Assembly: GCF_012317045.1 (NCBI RefSeq)
Contig: NZ_CP051154.1
Location: 248,001 to 312,000, forward strand
DNA: 64,000 nt
Origin: Leifsonia sp. PS1209
GTDB taxonomy: Bacteria; Actinomycetota; Actinomycetes; Actinomycetales; Microbacteriaceae
Direction of reading: 5' to 3'
Below the pieces are notes generated by a model, which was not told the DNA's origin, made no database searches, and was given only the letters and a program-made list of their open reading frames with translations. The position numbers and the translations under genes are program-made. Each line of letters starts with the position of its first letter. Position 1 is the first letter of the stretch. This document shows positions 16,166 to 25,012 of the stretch, in pieces.

Positions 16166-16210
16166 TTGACGTCCCTCCACCCGCCCCCTATCTTCAAATG
16201 AAGCGTTTCA
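16166..16210 (+). promoter_or_regulatory. Rhamnose operon promoter with operator at the start point
   Basis: The -35 TTGACG (16166-16171) and the -10 TATCTT (16189-16194) are 17 bp apart, a near-ideal vegetative promoter. The palindrome TGAAGCGTTTCA (16199-16210) covers the predicted transcription start, where a bound LacI protein would block initiation. The operon's first gene starts at 16265 behind AAGGAGGT. Confidence 0.75.
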
Positions 16211-16264
16211 ATGCGAACCCAGCGCGCACTCTGGGACCTGCAGCGCCAATACAAGGAGGTATTC

Positions 16265-17569
16265 ATGTTCTCTCGAAGGACGGCAGCTCGCGTTGCCGCC
16301 ACAGTCGCCAGCACAGCCGTGCTGGCCGCCACCCTCGTCGCCTGCTCATCGAGTGGCGGCGGCGGATCGTCCATCACCCTCATGGCCGGCGGAAACGACC
16401 CAGCTGCGACCAAGTTCGCCAAGTCGATCGCCGACGGATTCATGAAGGAGAACCCGTCGATCAAGGTCAAGGTGAACACGCGCCCGGGCGGCACGGACGG
16501 CGACAACCTGATCAAGACCAGGCTCTCCACCCGCACGATGGACGACGTCTTCCTCTACAACTCCGGATCGCTGTTCCAGGCGCTCAACCCGGACACGCAG
16601 CTTCAGCCCCTCACCGACGAGGCATGGGTGAAGGAACTGACCCCCGACTTCAAGAAGACCGTCAGCACGTCGAAGGCGACGTACGGCGCACCGTGGGGCA
16701 CGACCTTCAACGGCGGCATCATGTACAACAAGAAGGTCTACGAGAAGCTCGGTCTGACCGTGCCGAAGACCTGGGCCGAGTTCATCAGCAACAGCGAGAA
16801 GATCAAGGCGGCGGGCATCATCCCGGTGCTCCAGTCGTACGGGGACACCTGGACCAGCCAGCTCTTCGTCCTCGCCGACTTCGCCAACATCAGCAAGCAG
16901 GATCCCGAGTGGGCGACGAAGTACACCGAGAACAAGGCCAAGTACGTCGACCCGCCCGCGCTCGCCGGCTTCACGCACACGCAGGAGGTCTTCGACAAGG
17001 GTCTGATGAACAAGGACTACGCGTCCCTGACCAACGTGAACGCGCTCAAGCTGCTCGCCACCGGCGAAGCGGCGCAGTACCCGATGATCACCGCGGTGAT
17101 CAGCAACGTGGTGCAGAGCAACCCCGACCAGGTCAACGACATCGGCTACTTCGCGATGCCCGCCGACTCCGGCGAAGGCCAGGCGACGGTCTGGGAGGCG
17201 AACGGCGCGTACATCCCGAAGTCGACGACGGGCGACAAGCTGACCGCGGCCAAGAAGCTGGTGGCGTTCATCAACTCGCCGAAGGGCTGCGACGTGCAGA
17301 ACTCGGCCGGTGTCCCCGCCGGGCCGTTCGCGATCAGCAGCTGCAAGCTCCCGGATGACGCTCCCGCCCTCGTCGCGGACGAGCTGAAGTACCAGGAGGC
17401 CAAGCAGACCGGGCTGGCGCTCGAGTTCCTCTCCCCGATCAAGGGACCGAACCTCGAGAAGATCCTCATCCAGGTCGGCTCCGGCATCACGGATGCCAAG
17501 GCGGGCGCTGCGCTCTACGACAACGATGTGAAGGCGCAGGCGCAGCAGCTCGGCCTCAAGGGCTGGTAA
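16265..17569 (+). CDS. Sugar ABC transporter substrate-binding lipoprotein (rhamnose locus)
   Basis: This 434-residue extracytoplasmic solute-binding protein (family 1 type) should capture rhamnose-containing sugars for import. It has a signal peptide with a lipobox ending LVAC, so lipid attachment is at Cys27, then a Ser/Gly linker and the binding fold (MAGGNDPAATKFAKSI, GAPWGTTFNGGIMYNKKVYEK). The start is fixed by an excellent Shine-Dalgarno (AAGGAGGT, 16253-16260) four bases from the ATG. It is the first gene of the operon and is followed by a hairpin that may raise its level above the permeases. Confidence 0.9.
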   Translation: MFSRRTAARVAATVASTAVLAATLVACSSSGGGGSSITLMAGGNDPAATKFAKSIADGFMKENPSIKVKVNTRPGGTDGDNLIKTRLSTRTMDDVFLYNSGSLFQALNPDTQLQPLTDEAWVKELTPDFKKTVSTSKATYGAPWGTTFNGGIMYNKKVYEKLGLTVPKTWAEFISNSEKIKAAGIIPVLQSYGDTWTSQLFVLADFANISKQDPEWATKYTENKAKYVDPPALAGFTHTQEVFDKGLMNKDYASLTNVNALKLLATGEAAQYPMITAVISNVVQSNPDQVNDIGYFAMPADSGEGQATVWEANGAYIPKSTTGDKLTAAKKLVAFINSPKGCDVQNSAGVPAGPFAISSCKLPDDAPALVADELKYQEAKQTGLALEFLSPIKGPNLEKILIQVGSGITDAKAGAALYDNDVKAQAQQLGLKGW

Positions 17570-17598
17570 CCCGGGACGACGCAGCACTGCGCAGCACC

Positions 17599-17630
17599 GC
17601 GGGGCCGATGGCCACGGCCGTCGGCCCCGC
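17599..17630 (+). terminator. Intra-operon hairpin after the rhamnose binding-protein gene
   Basis: A perfect 10-bp stem GCGGGGCCGA / TCGGCCCCGC with a 12-nt loop lies between the binding-protein stop and the first permease start. It probably acts as an mRNA-stability or partial-termination element, giving excess binding protein. Confidence 0.6.
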
Positions 17631-17675
17631 ACAGCACCACAGCACCATCGCACTGAACTCGACGAGGAGTAAAAC

Positions 17676-18614
17676 ATGTCGACGGCCAACCCAGCGACCG
17701 CCATCCAAGCGGCCGACATCATCGCGGACATCACGCCGCCACCGAAGAAGCGGCGACCGATCAAGTCGTACTACCCGACCTGGTTCTTCATCCCGGCGGT
17801 CGCGCTCTACGTCGTGTTCTTCGCCATCCCGACGTTCTCGTCGTTCTATTTCTCGCTGACCCGCTGGTCGCTGTTCGACTCGCAGTTCATCGGCTTCGAC
17901 AACTTCGTCCAGTTCTTCCGTGACCCTCAGCTGTACACGAGCTTCATCCACACCCTGATCTACGCGGTGATCACGTCGGGTGCGAAGGTCATCATCGGCT
18001 TCTTCCTCGCGATCCTGCTCACCGGGCCGATCGTCGGCCGCGGCTACCTCAGGGCCGTCGTCTTCTTCCCCGTGCTGCTCTCCACCATCGGCGTCGGCAT
18101 CATGTGGAAGTCTCTGCTCGACCCCTTCCACGGGATGGTCAACGCCGTCCTCGGGTTCTTCGGGCTCCCGCAGCCCGGCTGGTTCACCGACCCGAACCTC
18201 GCGCTCTACTCCATCGCCGGCGTCGACATCTGGAAGGGCGTCGGCATCGCGACCCTGATCTTCATGGCGGGCATCGTCGCCATCCCGAACGAGTACTTCG
18301 AGGCGGCCAAGATCGACGGGGCGAGCTCCTGGAAGATCCTGCGCCAGATCACGATGCCTCTGACCCGCGGCGCGACGGCGACCGTCATCATCCTGTCGCT
18401 GATCGGCGGCCTGCGGTCGTTCGACATCATCTGGGCCACCACGGGAGGCGGCCCGGGCTTCACCAGCGACGTGATCGCCTCCGTGATCTACAAGCAGTAC
18501 CAGGCGGGCTTCTACGGTCTGTCGACCGCCGGCAACGTCGTCCTGTTCCTCGTCGTCACGGTGATCATGGTGCCGCTCTCGTACTTCCTCAACAGAAAGC
18601 AGGTGGAGCTGTGA
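17676..18614 (+). CDS. Sugar ABC transporter permease (MalF type)
   Basis: This 312-residue inner-membrane permease has six hydrophobic segments and the EAA loop that contacts the ATPase (EYFEAAKIDGASSWKILRQITMP, residues about 207-229, shown by its ends). The basic N-terminus PPPKKRRPIKSYYP precedes TM1, as in MalF/UgpA-type proteins. The ATG follows GAGGAG at 17664-17669. It pairs with the next permease, whose start overlaps this stop. No ATPase gene lies in the locus, so a shared MsiK-type ATPase encoded elsewhere is inferred. Confidence 0.9.
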   Translation: MSTANPATAIQAADIIADITPPPKKRRPIKSYYPTWFFIPAVALYVVFFAIPTFSSFYFSLTRWSLFDSQFIGFDNFVQFFRDPQLYTSFIHTLIYAVITSGAKVIIGFFLAILLTGPIVGRGYLRAVVFFPVLLSTIGVGIMWKSLLDPFHGMVNAVLGFFGLPQPGWFTDPNLALYSIAGVDIWKGVGIATLIFMAGIVAIPNEYFEAAKIDGASSWKILRQITMPLTRGATATVIILSLIGGLRSFDIIWATTGGGPGFTSDVIASVIYKQYQAGFYGLSTAGNVVLFLVVTVIMVPLSYFLNRKQVEL

Positions 18615-19444
18615 GCCGCGAGCGCACCAGGGCCTGGATCGTCGGCATCATTGCGATCGTCGTCTCCGTCGTCGTCTTCCTCGTCCCGTTCGTCTTCGTG
18701 CTGCTGCAGGCGGCGAAGTCCCCTGCGGAGGCATCGAACCTCGCGTTCTCCTGGCCGAAGGAGTTCCTGTTCTTCCAGAACTTCTGGGAGACGCTGAACT
18801 CCAACGACGGCGTCATCTGGCGCGCCATCATCAACAGCGCGATCCTCACCATCGGCGCTGTCGCGATCATGGTGGTGCTGTCGGCGATGGCCGGGTACGT
18901 TCTCGCCCGCAAGAAGAGCAAGTGGGGCCCCGTCGTCAACTTCTTCGTGCTCGCCGGGCTGATCGTGCCTCCCGCCGTGGTCCCGACCATCTGGGTGCTG
19001 CAGGGGCTGCAGCTCTTCGGCACGATGCCCGGGATGATCCTGGTCGAGGCGACCTTCGGGCTCTCGTTCTGCATCCTGCTGTTCCGGGCGTTCGTCGGGA
19101 ACATCCCGAGGGAGCTGGACGAGGCGGCGGTGCTCGACGGTTCCGGCCCGATCCGGCTCTTCTTCCGGGTGGTGCTCCCGCTGCTGCGCCCGGTCGTGGT
19201 GACCGTGATCGTCGTGCAGTCGGTGTTCGTCTTCAACGACTTCGCCGGACCGCTCTACTTCCTCCCCGGCGACCAGAACGTGACGGTGCAGCTCGCGCTG
19301 TACACCTTCTCCGGCCAGAACCTGAGCTTCTACAACCTGCTCTTCATGGCCATCTTCCTCATCACCATCCCGCCGCTCATCGCATACATCTTCTTCAACA
19401 GGCAGATCGTCGCCGGTATCACCAGCGGCGCCGTCAAGGGCTGA
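18611..19444 (+). CDS. Sugar ABC transporter permease (MalG type)
   Basis: This 277-residue permease has six TM segments and the EAA motif ELDEAAVLDGSGPIRLFFRV. The GTG start (VSRERTRAW) overlaps the upstream permease stop as GTGA, giving a translationally coupled heterodimer. The C-terminus FNRQIVAGITSGAVKG is typical of MalG-like subunits. It should form the second half of the rhamnose importer channel. Confidence 0.9.
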   Translation: MSRERTRAWIVGIIAIVVSVVVFLVPFVFVLLQAAKSPAEASNLAFSWPKEFLFFQNFWETLNSNDGVIWRAIINSAILTIGAVAIMVVLSAMAGYVLARKKSKWGPVVNFFVLAGLIVPPAVVPTIWVLQGLQLFGTMPGMILVEATFGLSFCILLFRAFVGNIPRELDEAAVLDGSGPIRLFFRVVLPLLRPVVVTVIVVQSVFVFNDFAGPLYFLPGDQNVTVQLALYTFSGQNLSFYNLLFMAIFLITIPPLIAYIFFNRQIVAGITSGAVKG

Positions 19445-19484
19445 CATCACCGTGACCACGAACGAGAACACTGGAGTGACATCA

Positions 19485-21803
19485 ATGAACTGGCAAGCTC
19501 GCATGATCGCCGCAGACGACGACTTCGACGGGGCACCGCTGCTCCGCCGCGAGTTCGACCTCGACGGCAGCCACGGCGCCGTGACGACCGCGACCCTCAC
19601 CCTGAGCGCGCTCGGCGTGGTGGAGGCGTGGCTGAACGGCCGCCCCGTCTCCGACGACCTGCTGACTCCCGGATGGAGCAGCTACGAGTGGCGCCTGCGC
19701 TATGCGGAGTACGACGTGACAGACCTGCTGGCCGGCGACGCGGGGAGTGCGGAGGGTGTCGGCGTGCTCGGCATCGCCCTCGGAAACGGCTGGTACCGCG
19801 GCAGGCTCGGCTGGACGGGACGCTCCGGCTTCTACGGCTCGGAGCTCGGCGCGTTCGCGCAGCTGGAGGTCACCTTCGCCGACGGCTCGACGCAGACGGT
19901 CGTGACGGACGCCGACGGCGCATGGACCGCAGGACCGAGCCCGGTGCTCGCCAACGACCTCTACGACGGGGAGACCATCGACGCCCGCCGCAGGGACGAC
20001 TCCTGGCTTTCCGCCGGCTTCGCGGGCGACGGTTGGGTGGGCGTTCACGCTCTGGACTTCGACACGGCCATCCTGACCCCGTACGTCGGGCCGCGCGTCC
20101 ACCGCTGGAACGAGCTGCCGGTCGTGGAGATCAGCACATCGCCGTCGGGCAATACGCTGGTGGACTTCGGGCAGAACCTCGTCGGCTGGGTGCGCGTCTC
20201 CGTCCGGGGCGCCGAGGGCGCCGAGGTCACCATCCGGCACGCGGAGGTGCTCGAGCACGGCGAGCTGGGCACCCGGCCGCTGCGCTCCGCGCTCGCCACC
20301 GACCGCTACATCCTGAGCGGCGGCGACGACGTGTTCGAACCGACGTTCACCTTCCACGGCTTCCGCTACGCGGAGGTCTCCGGATGGCCGGGCGAGCTGA
20401 CGGCGGACGACCTGACCGCCGTCGCCATCGGCTCCGACCTGGAGCGCATCGGCACCTTCCGCAGCTCCGACCCGATGCTGAACCAGTTCCACGAGAACGT
20501 GGTCTGGGGGATGCGCGGCAACTTCGTCGACGTGCCGACCGACTGCCCGCAGCGCGACGAACGACTCGGCTGGACAGGCGACATCGCCGCGTTCGCGCCG
20601 ACGGCCGCCTTCCTCTTCGACGTCGACTCCTTCCTCTCGGACTGGCTGATCGACCTCGATGCGGAGCAGCGGCACCACGACGGCATCGTCGGGTTCGTCA
20701 TCCCGGATGTGCTCAAGTACACCGACGGCGAGATCCCGACCGAGTTCGGCCCTGCCGACTCCACGGCGATCTGGAGCGACGCGGCCGTCTGGGTGCCCTG
20801 GACGCTCTACCAGGCATACGGCGACCAGGATGTGCTCGGCCGCCAGTTCGACTCGATGGCCAGTCACGTGCGCCGGGTGAAATCGCTCCTGTCTCCCGCA
20901 GGCGTCTGGGACGGCAACTTCCAGTTCGGCGACTGGCTCGACCCGGATGCTCCGCCGGAGGACCCCGCGAAGGCCAAGGCGGACAAGGGTGTGGTGGCCA
21001 CTGCGTGCGCGTACCACTCTGCGCGGATCGTCGCAGAGACGGCGGCGCTGCTCGGCCGCACGGAGGAGCAGGCGGAGTTCGAGCGGATCGCGACCGGCCT
21101 GCGCGAGGCGTTCAACCGTGAATACGTGAACGACGGCGTCGTGAAGAGCGACTGCACCACGGTGTACGCGCTGGCCATCGTGTTCGGCCTGCTCGACGCC
21201 TCCGACGAGGCCGCCGCCGGCGCCCGGCTCGCCGAGCTCAGCGCCGAGGCCGGCTACCGCATCTCCACCGGGTTCGCCGGCACCCCGTTCATCACCGACG
21301 CGCTCACGAAGACCGGGCACCTGGATGCGGCGTACCGGCTCCTGCTCGAACGCGAGTGCCCGTCGTGGCTCTACCCGGTGACGATGGGCGCGACCACGAT
21401 CTGGGAGCGCTGGGACTCGATGCTGCCGGACGGCACCATCAACCCGGGCGAGATGACCTCGTTCAACCACTACGCGCTCGGCGCGGTCGCCGACTGGATG
21501 CACAGGGTCGTCGGCGGTCTCGCCCCGCTCGCCCCCGGATACGCGAAGGTGCTCGTCGCCCCGCAGCCCGGAGGCGGCATCACCGAGGCGGAGACGACGC
21601 TCGACACCCCACACGGCCGCGTTGCCGTGCACTGGACCGTCGACGGCGACGAGCTCACCGTCGACGCCGAGCTCCCGGCCGGAGTGGACGGCGTGCTCCG
21701 CCTGCCCGGCCAGGACGACCGGCAGCTCAGCGGAGGCCCCGTCTCCGTGACCGTCCCCTTCGCTGCTCCTGCGCTCGCCGCAGCCACCGCTTCAGAGAAA
21801 TGA
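19485..21803 (+). CDS. Alpha-L-rhamnosidase, GH78
   Basis: This 772-residue enzyme should release L-rhamnose from rhamnosides. The GH78 active-site signature is clear: DCPQRDERLGWTGD, carrying the catalytic acid/base residues, preceded by the beta-sandwich rhamnosidase domains (RREFDLDG, VVEAWLNGRPVSDDLLTPGW, VDFGQNLVGWVRV) and followed by an (alpha/alpha)6 barrel (WERWDSMLPDGTINPGEMTSFNHYALGAV region) and a C-terminal beta domain. No signal peptide is seen, so it works in the cytoplasm on imported glycosides. The ATG of MNWQARM is preferred (GGAG 8 bases upstream); a GTG at 19452 is an alternative. Confidence 0.94.
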   Translation: MNWQARMIAADDDFDGAPLLRREFDLDGSHGAVTTATLTLSALGVVEAWLNGRPVSDDLLTPGWSSYEWRLRYAEYDVTDLLAGDAGSAEGVGVLGIALGNGWYRGRLGWTGRSGFYGSELGAFAQLEVTFADGSTQTVVTDADGAWTAGPSPVLANDLYDGETIDARRRDDSWLSAGFAGDGWVGVHALDFDTAILTPYVGPRVHRWNELPVVEISTSPSGNTLVDFGQNLVGWVRVSVRGAEGAEVTIRHAEVLEHGELGTRPLRSALATDRYILSGGDDVFEPTFTFHGFRYAEVSGWPGELTADDLTAVAIGSDLERIGTFRSSDPMLNQFHENVVWGMRGNFVDVPTDCPQRDERLGWTGDIAAFAPTAAFLFDVDSFLSDWLIDLDAEQRHHDGIVGFVIPDVLKYTDGEIPTEFGPADSTAIWSDAAVWVPWTLYQAYGDQDVLGRQFDSMASHVRRVKSLLSPAGVWDGNFQFGDWLDPDAPPEDPAKAKADKGVVATACAYHSARIVAETAALLGRTEEQAEFERIATGLREAFNREYVNDGVVKSDCTTVYALAIVFGLLDASDEAAAGARLAELSAEAGYRISTGFAGTPFITDALTKTGHLDAAYRLLLERECPSWLYPVTMGATTIWERWDSMLPDGTINPGEMTSFNHYALGAVADWMHRVVGGLAPLAPGYAKVLVAPQPGGGITEAETTLDTPHGRVAVHWTVDGDELTVDAELPAGVDGVLRLPGQDDRQLSGGPVSVTVPFAAPALAAATASEK

Positions 21804-21812
21804 CCAGGCACC

Positions 21813-22976
21813 ATGACTGACCTCACCGCCATCGCAGCGGACCTCGCCGACCAGGCGATCGAGCTCCCATCCTGGGCGTTCGGCAACTCGGGCACCCGGT
21901 TCAAGGTGTTCGGATCGCCAGGCACCCCGCGCGACCCGTTCGAGAAGGTCTCGGACGCCGCGCAGGTGCACAAGCACACCGGGCTCGCCCCGAAGGTGGC
22001 GCTGCACATCCCGTGGGATGTGGTCGATTCGTACTCCGACCTGCGCAAGCACGCGGAGGACAACGGGGTGTCGCTCGGCACGGTGAACTCGAACACGTTC
22101 CAGGACGACGCGTACAAGCTCGGCTCGGTGACCCACAGCGATCCGGCGATCAGGCAGAAGGCGATCGACCACCACTTCCGCTGCATCGACGTGATGGACC
22201 AGACCGGCAGCCGCGATCTGAAGATCTGGCTCGCGGACGGCACGAACTATCCGGGCCAGGACGACATCCGGGCCAGGCAGGACCGTCTCGCGGAGTCGCT
22301 GGCCGCGATCTACGCGCGGCTCGGCGACGACCAGAGGCTCGTGCTCGAGTACAAGTTCTTCGAGCCGGCGTTCTATCACACCGATGTTCCGGACTGGGGG
22401 ACCAGCTACGCGCACACCGTCGCGCTCGGCGACAAGGCGTACGTCTGCCTGGACACGGGGCACCACGCTCCCGGCACGAACATCGAGTTCATCGTGGCGC
22501 AGCTGCTGCGGCTCGGGAAGCTCGGCTCGTTCGACTTCAACTCGCGGTTCTACGCCGACGATGACCTGATCGTGGGCGCCGCCGACCCGTTCCAGCTGTT
22601 CCGCATCATCGCCGAGGTGGTGCGCGGCGGCGGGCTCAACAACCCGGATGTGGCGTTCATGCTCGACCAGTGCCACAACATCGAGAAGAAGATCCCCGGC
22701 CAGATCCGGTCGGTGCTCAACGTGCAGGAGATGACCGCCCGCGCGCTGCTGATCGACAGGGAGGCGCTCTCTGCCGCCCAGGCCGCCGGCGACGTGCTCG
22801 GCGCCAACGGCATCCTGATGGACGCGTTCTACACGGATGTGCGCCCGGCGCTCGCCGAGTGGCGCGAGTCCCGCGGGCTCCCGGCCGATCCGATGAAGGC
22901 GTATGCGGCATCCGGATACCAGGAGCGGATCGAGGCGGACAGGGTCGGCGGCGTGCAGGCGGGATGGGGCGCCTGA
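21813..22976 (+). CDS. rhaI: L-rhamnose isomerase (RhaI type)
   Basis: This 387-residue TIM-barrel metal-dependent isomerase converts L-rhamnose to L-rhamnulose. It belongs to the RhaI type rather than E. coli RhaA: the N-terminal ELPSWAFGNSGTRFKVF, ALHIPWDVVD, VNSNTFQDDAYKLGS, KIWLADGTNYPGQDD and CLDTGHHAPGTNIEF supply the expected metal and substrate residues. It lies 9 bp after the rhamnosidase gene, and its stop overlaps the next start by one base (TGATG). The downstream aldolase and kinase support the pathway assignment. Confidence 0.93.
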   Translation: MTDLTAIAADLADQAIELPSWAFGNSGTRFKVFGSPGTPRDPFEKVSDAAQVHKHTGLAPKVALHIPWDVVDSYSDLRKHAEDNGVSLGTVNSNTFQDDAYKLGSVTHSDPAIRQKAIDHHFRCIDVMDQTGSRDLKIWLADGTNYPGQDDIRARQDRLAESLAAIYARLGDDQRLVLEYKFFEPAFYHTDVPDWGTSYAHTVALGDKAYVCLDTGHHAPGTNIEFIVAQLLRLGKLGSFDFNSRFYADDDLIVGAADPFQLFRIIAEVVRGGGLNNPDVAFMLDQCHNIEKKIPGQIRSVLNVQEMTARALLIDREALSAAQAAGDVLGANGILMDAFYTDVRPALAEWRESRGLPADPMKAYAASGYQERIEADRVGGVQAGWGA

Positions 22977-25012
22977 TGGCCAGCGAAGCGGCGGAGGCGC
23001 TGATCGCCCGGTCGAACCGGCTGGGCGCCGACCCGCGCAACACCAACTTCGCGGGCGGCAACACGTCGGCGAAGGGCACGGACACGGATCCCGTCACGGG
23101 CGAACCGGTCGAACTGCTCTGGGTGAAAGGCTCGGGAGGGGACCTGGGCACACTGACCGAGGCGGGGCTGGCCGTGCTGCGGCTCGACCGGCTGCGCGCG
23201 CTGGTGGGCGTGTACCCCGGTGTCGAGCGCGAGGACGAGATGGTCGCGGCGTTCGACTACACGCTCCACGGCAAGGGCGGCGCCGCTCCGTCGATCGACA
23301 CGGCCATGCACGGGCTGGTGGATGCAGCGCACGTCGACCACCTGCATCCCGATTCCGGGATCGCGTTCGCGACGGCTGCCGATGGTGAGCGGCTGACCGC
23401 TGAGGCGTTCGGAGGACGGGTGCTGTGGGTGCCGTGGCGGCGTCCCGGCTTCCAGCTCGGGCTCGACATCGCGGAGCTGAAGGCAGCGCATCCGGAGGCG
23501 ATCGGCTGCATCCTGGGCGGTCACGGCATCACCGCGTGGGGCGCGACCTCGGGGGAGGCGGAGACGAACTCGCTGTGGATCATCGAGACGGCCGCCGCGT
23601 ACATCGAGGAGCACGGGAGGGACGAGCCGTTCGGAACCGTCCTGGACGGTTACAGCGCCCTGCCGGAGGCGGAACGGCGCGCGAAGGCGGCGGCGCTCGC
23701 CCCGCACCTGCGGGCGCTGGCGTCGACGGACAGGGTGCAGGTCGGGCACTTCACCGACTCGGAGACGGTGCTCGACTTCCTGGCGCGCTCCGAGCATCCA
23801 CGGCTGGCGGCGCTCGGCACCTCCTGCCCCGACCACTTCCTGCGCACGAAGGTGAAGCCGCTGGTGCTCGACCTGCCCGCCGACGCGTCCGTGGAGGACT
23901 CGGTGGCGCGGCTCGAAGAACTGCACGAGGCGTACCGCGCCGACTACCAGGCCTACTACGACCGGCACGCCACCGCCGAGTCGCCCGCGATCCGCGGCGC
24001 TGACCCGGCGATCGTGCTCATCCCCGGCGTCGGGATGTTCAGCTACGGCGCGAACAAGCAGACGGCGCGGGTGGCCGGCGAGTTCTACGTGAACGCCATC
24101 AACGTGATGCGCGGAGCGGAGGCGCTGTCGACCTACGCGCCGATCGACGAAGCCGAGAAGTTCCGCATCGAGTACTGGGCGCTGGAGGAGGCGAAGCTGG
24201 CGCGGATGCCGAAGCCGAAACCGCTGGCCGGACGGATCGCGCTCGTGACGGGGGCGGCATCCGGCATCGGCAAGGCCATCGCCACCCGGCTCGCGGCGGA
24301 GGGTGCGTGCGTCGTCATCGCCGACCTCGACCTCGCGAAGGCGCAGGATGCCGCCGCGTCGATCGGCGGGACGGATGTGGCCGTCGGGGTGCAGGCGGAC
24401 GTCACGGACGAGCGCGCGGTGCAGGCAGCAGTGGATGCGTCCCTGTTGGCGTTCGGCGGGCTCGACCTGGTGGTCAACAACGCCGGGCTGTCGCTGTCGA
24501 AGTCGCTGCTGGAAACCACCGTGGCCGACTGGGAGCTGCAGCACGACGTGATGGCGAAGGGCTCCTTCCTGGTGTCCCGCGCCGCCGCGCGGGTGCTGAT
24601 CGACCAGAAGCTCGGCGGCGATATCGTCTACATCTCGTCCAAGAACTCGATCTTCGCCGGACCGAACAACATCGCGTACTCGGCGACGAAGGCCGACCAG
24701 GCGCACCAGGTGCGGCTGCTCGCGGCCGAGCTCGGCGAGCACGGGGTGCGCGTCAACGGGATCAACCCGGACGGCGTCGTGCGCGGCTCCGGGATCTTCG
24801 CGGGCGGCTGGGGCGCCAAACGCGCCGCGGTGTACGGGGTTCCGGAGGAGGAGCTCGGGCAGTACTACGCGCAGCGCACCCTGCTCAAGCGGGAGGTGCT
24901 GCCGGAGCACGTCGCGAACGCGGTGTTCGTGCTGTGCTCGTCCGACCTCGATCACACGACCGGGCTGCACATCCCGGTGGATGCCGGCGTGGCGGCGGCG
25001 TTCCTGCGATGA
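22976..25012 (+). CDS. rhaD: Bifunctional rhamnulose-1-phosphate aldolase / short-chain dehydrogenase
   Basis: This 678-residue fusion cleaves rhamnulose-1-phosphate to DHAP and lactaldehyde and can then oxidise or reduce the aldehyde. The N-terminal class-II aldolase part (about residues 1-410) has the metal histidines in VDHLHPDSG and GGHGITAWG. The C-terminal SDR (from about residue 415) has the nucleotide motif TGAASGIG, the NNAGLS segment and the catalytic YSATK. This is the aldolase-ADH fusion common in Gram-positive rhamnose loci. Its stop overlaps the rhaB start by 4 bp. The SDR step is probably L-lactaldehyde to lactate, inferred from the family. Confidence 0.93.
   Translation: MASEAAEALIARSNRLGADPRNTNFAGGNTSAKGTDTDPVTGEPVELLWVKGSGGDLGTLTEAGLAVLRLDRLRALVGVYPGVEREDEMVAAFDYTLHGKGGAAPSIDTAMHGLVDAAHVDHLHPDSGIAFATAADGERLTAEAFGGRVLWVPWRRPGFQLGLDIAELKAAHPEAIGCILGGHGITAWGATSGEAETNSLWIIETAAAYIEEHGRDEPFGTVLDGYSALPEAERRAKAAALAPHLRALASTDRVQVGHFTDSETVLDFLARSEHPRLAALGTSCPDHFLRTKVKPLVLDLPADASVEDSVARLEELHEAYRADYQAYYDRHATAESPAIRGADPAIVLIPGVGMFSYGANKQTARVAGEFYVNAINVMRGAEALSTYAPIDEAEKFRIEYWALEEAKLARMPKPKPLAGRIALVTGAASGIGKAIATRLAAEGACVVIADLDLAKAQDAAASIGGTDVAVGVQADVTDERAVQAAVDASLLAFGGLDLVVNNAGLSLSKSLLETTVADWELQHDVMAKGSFLVSRAAARVLIDQKLGGDIVYISSKNSIFAGPNNIAYSATKADQAHQVRLLAAELGEHGVRVNGINPDGVVRGSGIFAGGWGAKRAAVYGVPEEELGQYYAQRTLLKREVLPEHVANAVFVLCSSDLDHTTGLHIPVDAGVAAAFLR

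Noticed and set aside
19482..21632. A 716-codon antisense frame opposite the rhamnosidase gene
   Set aside because: His/Arg-rich low-complexity product without motifs; the sense strand carries the GH78 catalytic signature.
22829..24970. A 713-codon antisense frame opposite the aldolase/dehydrogenase fusion
   Set aside because: Same reason: composition typical of a shadow frame, and the real gene has both active sites.
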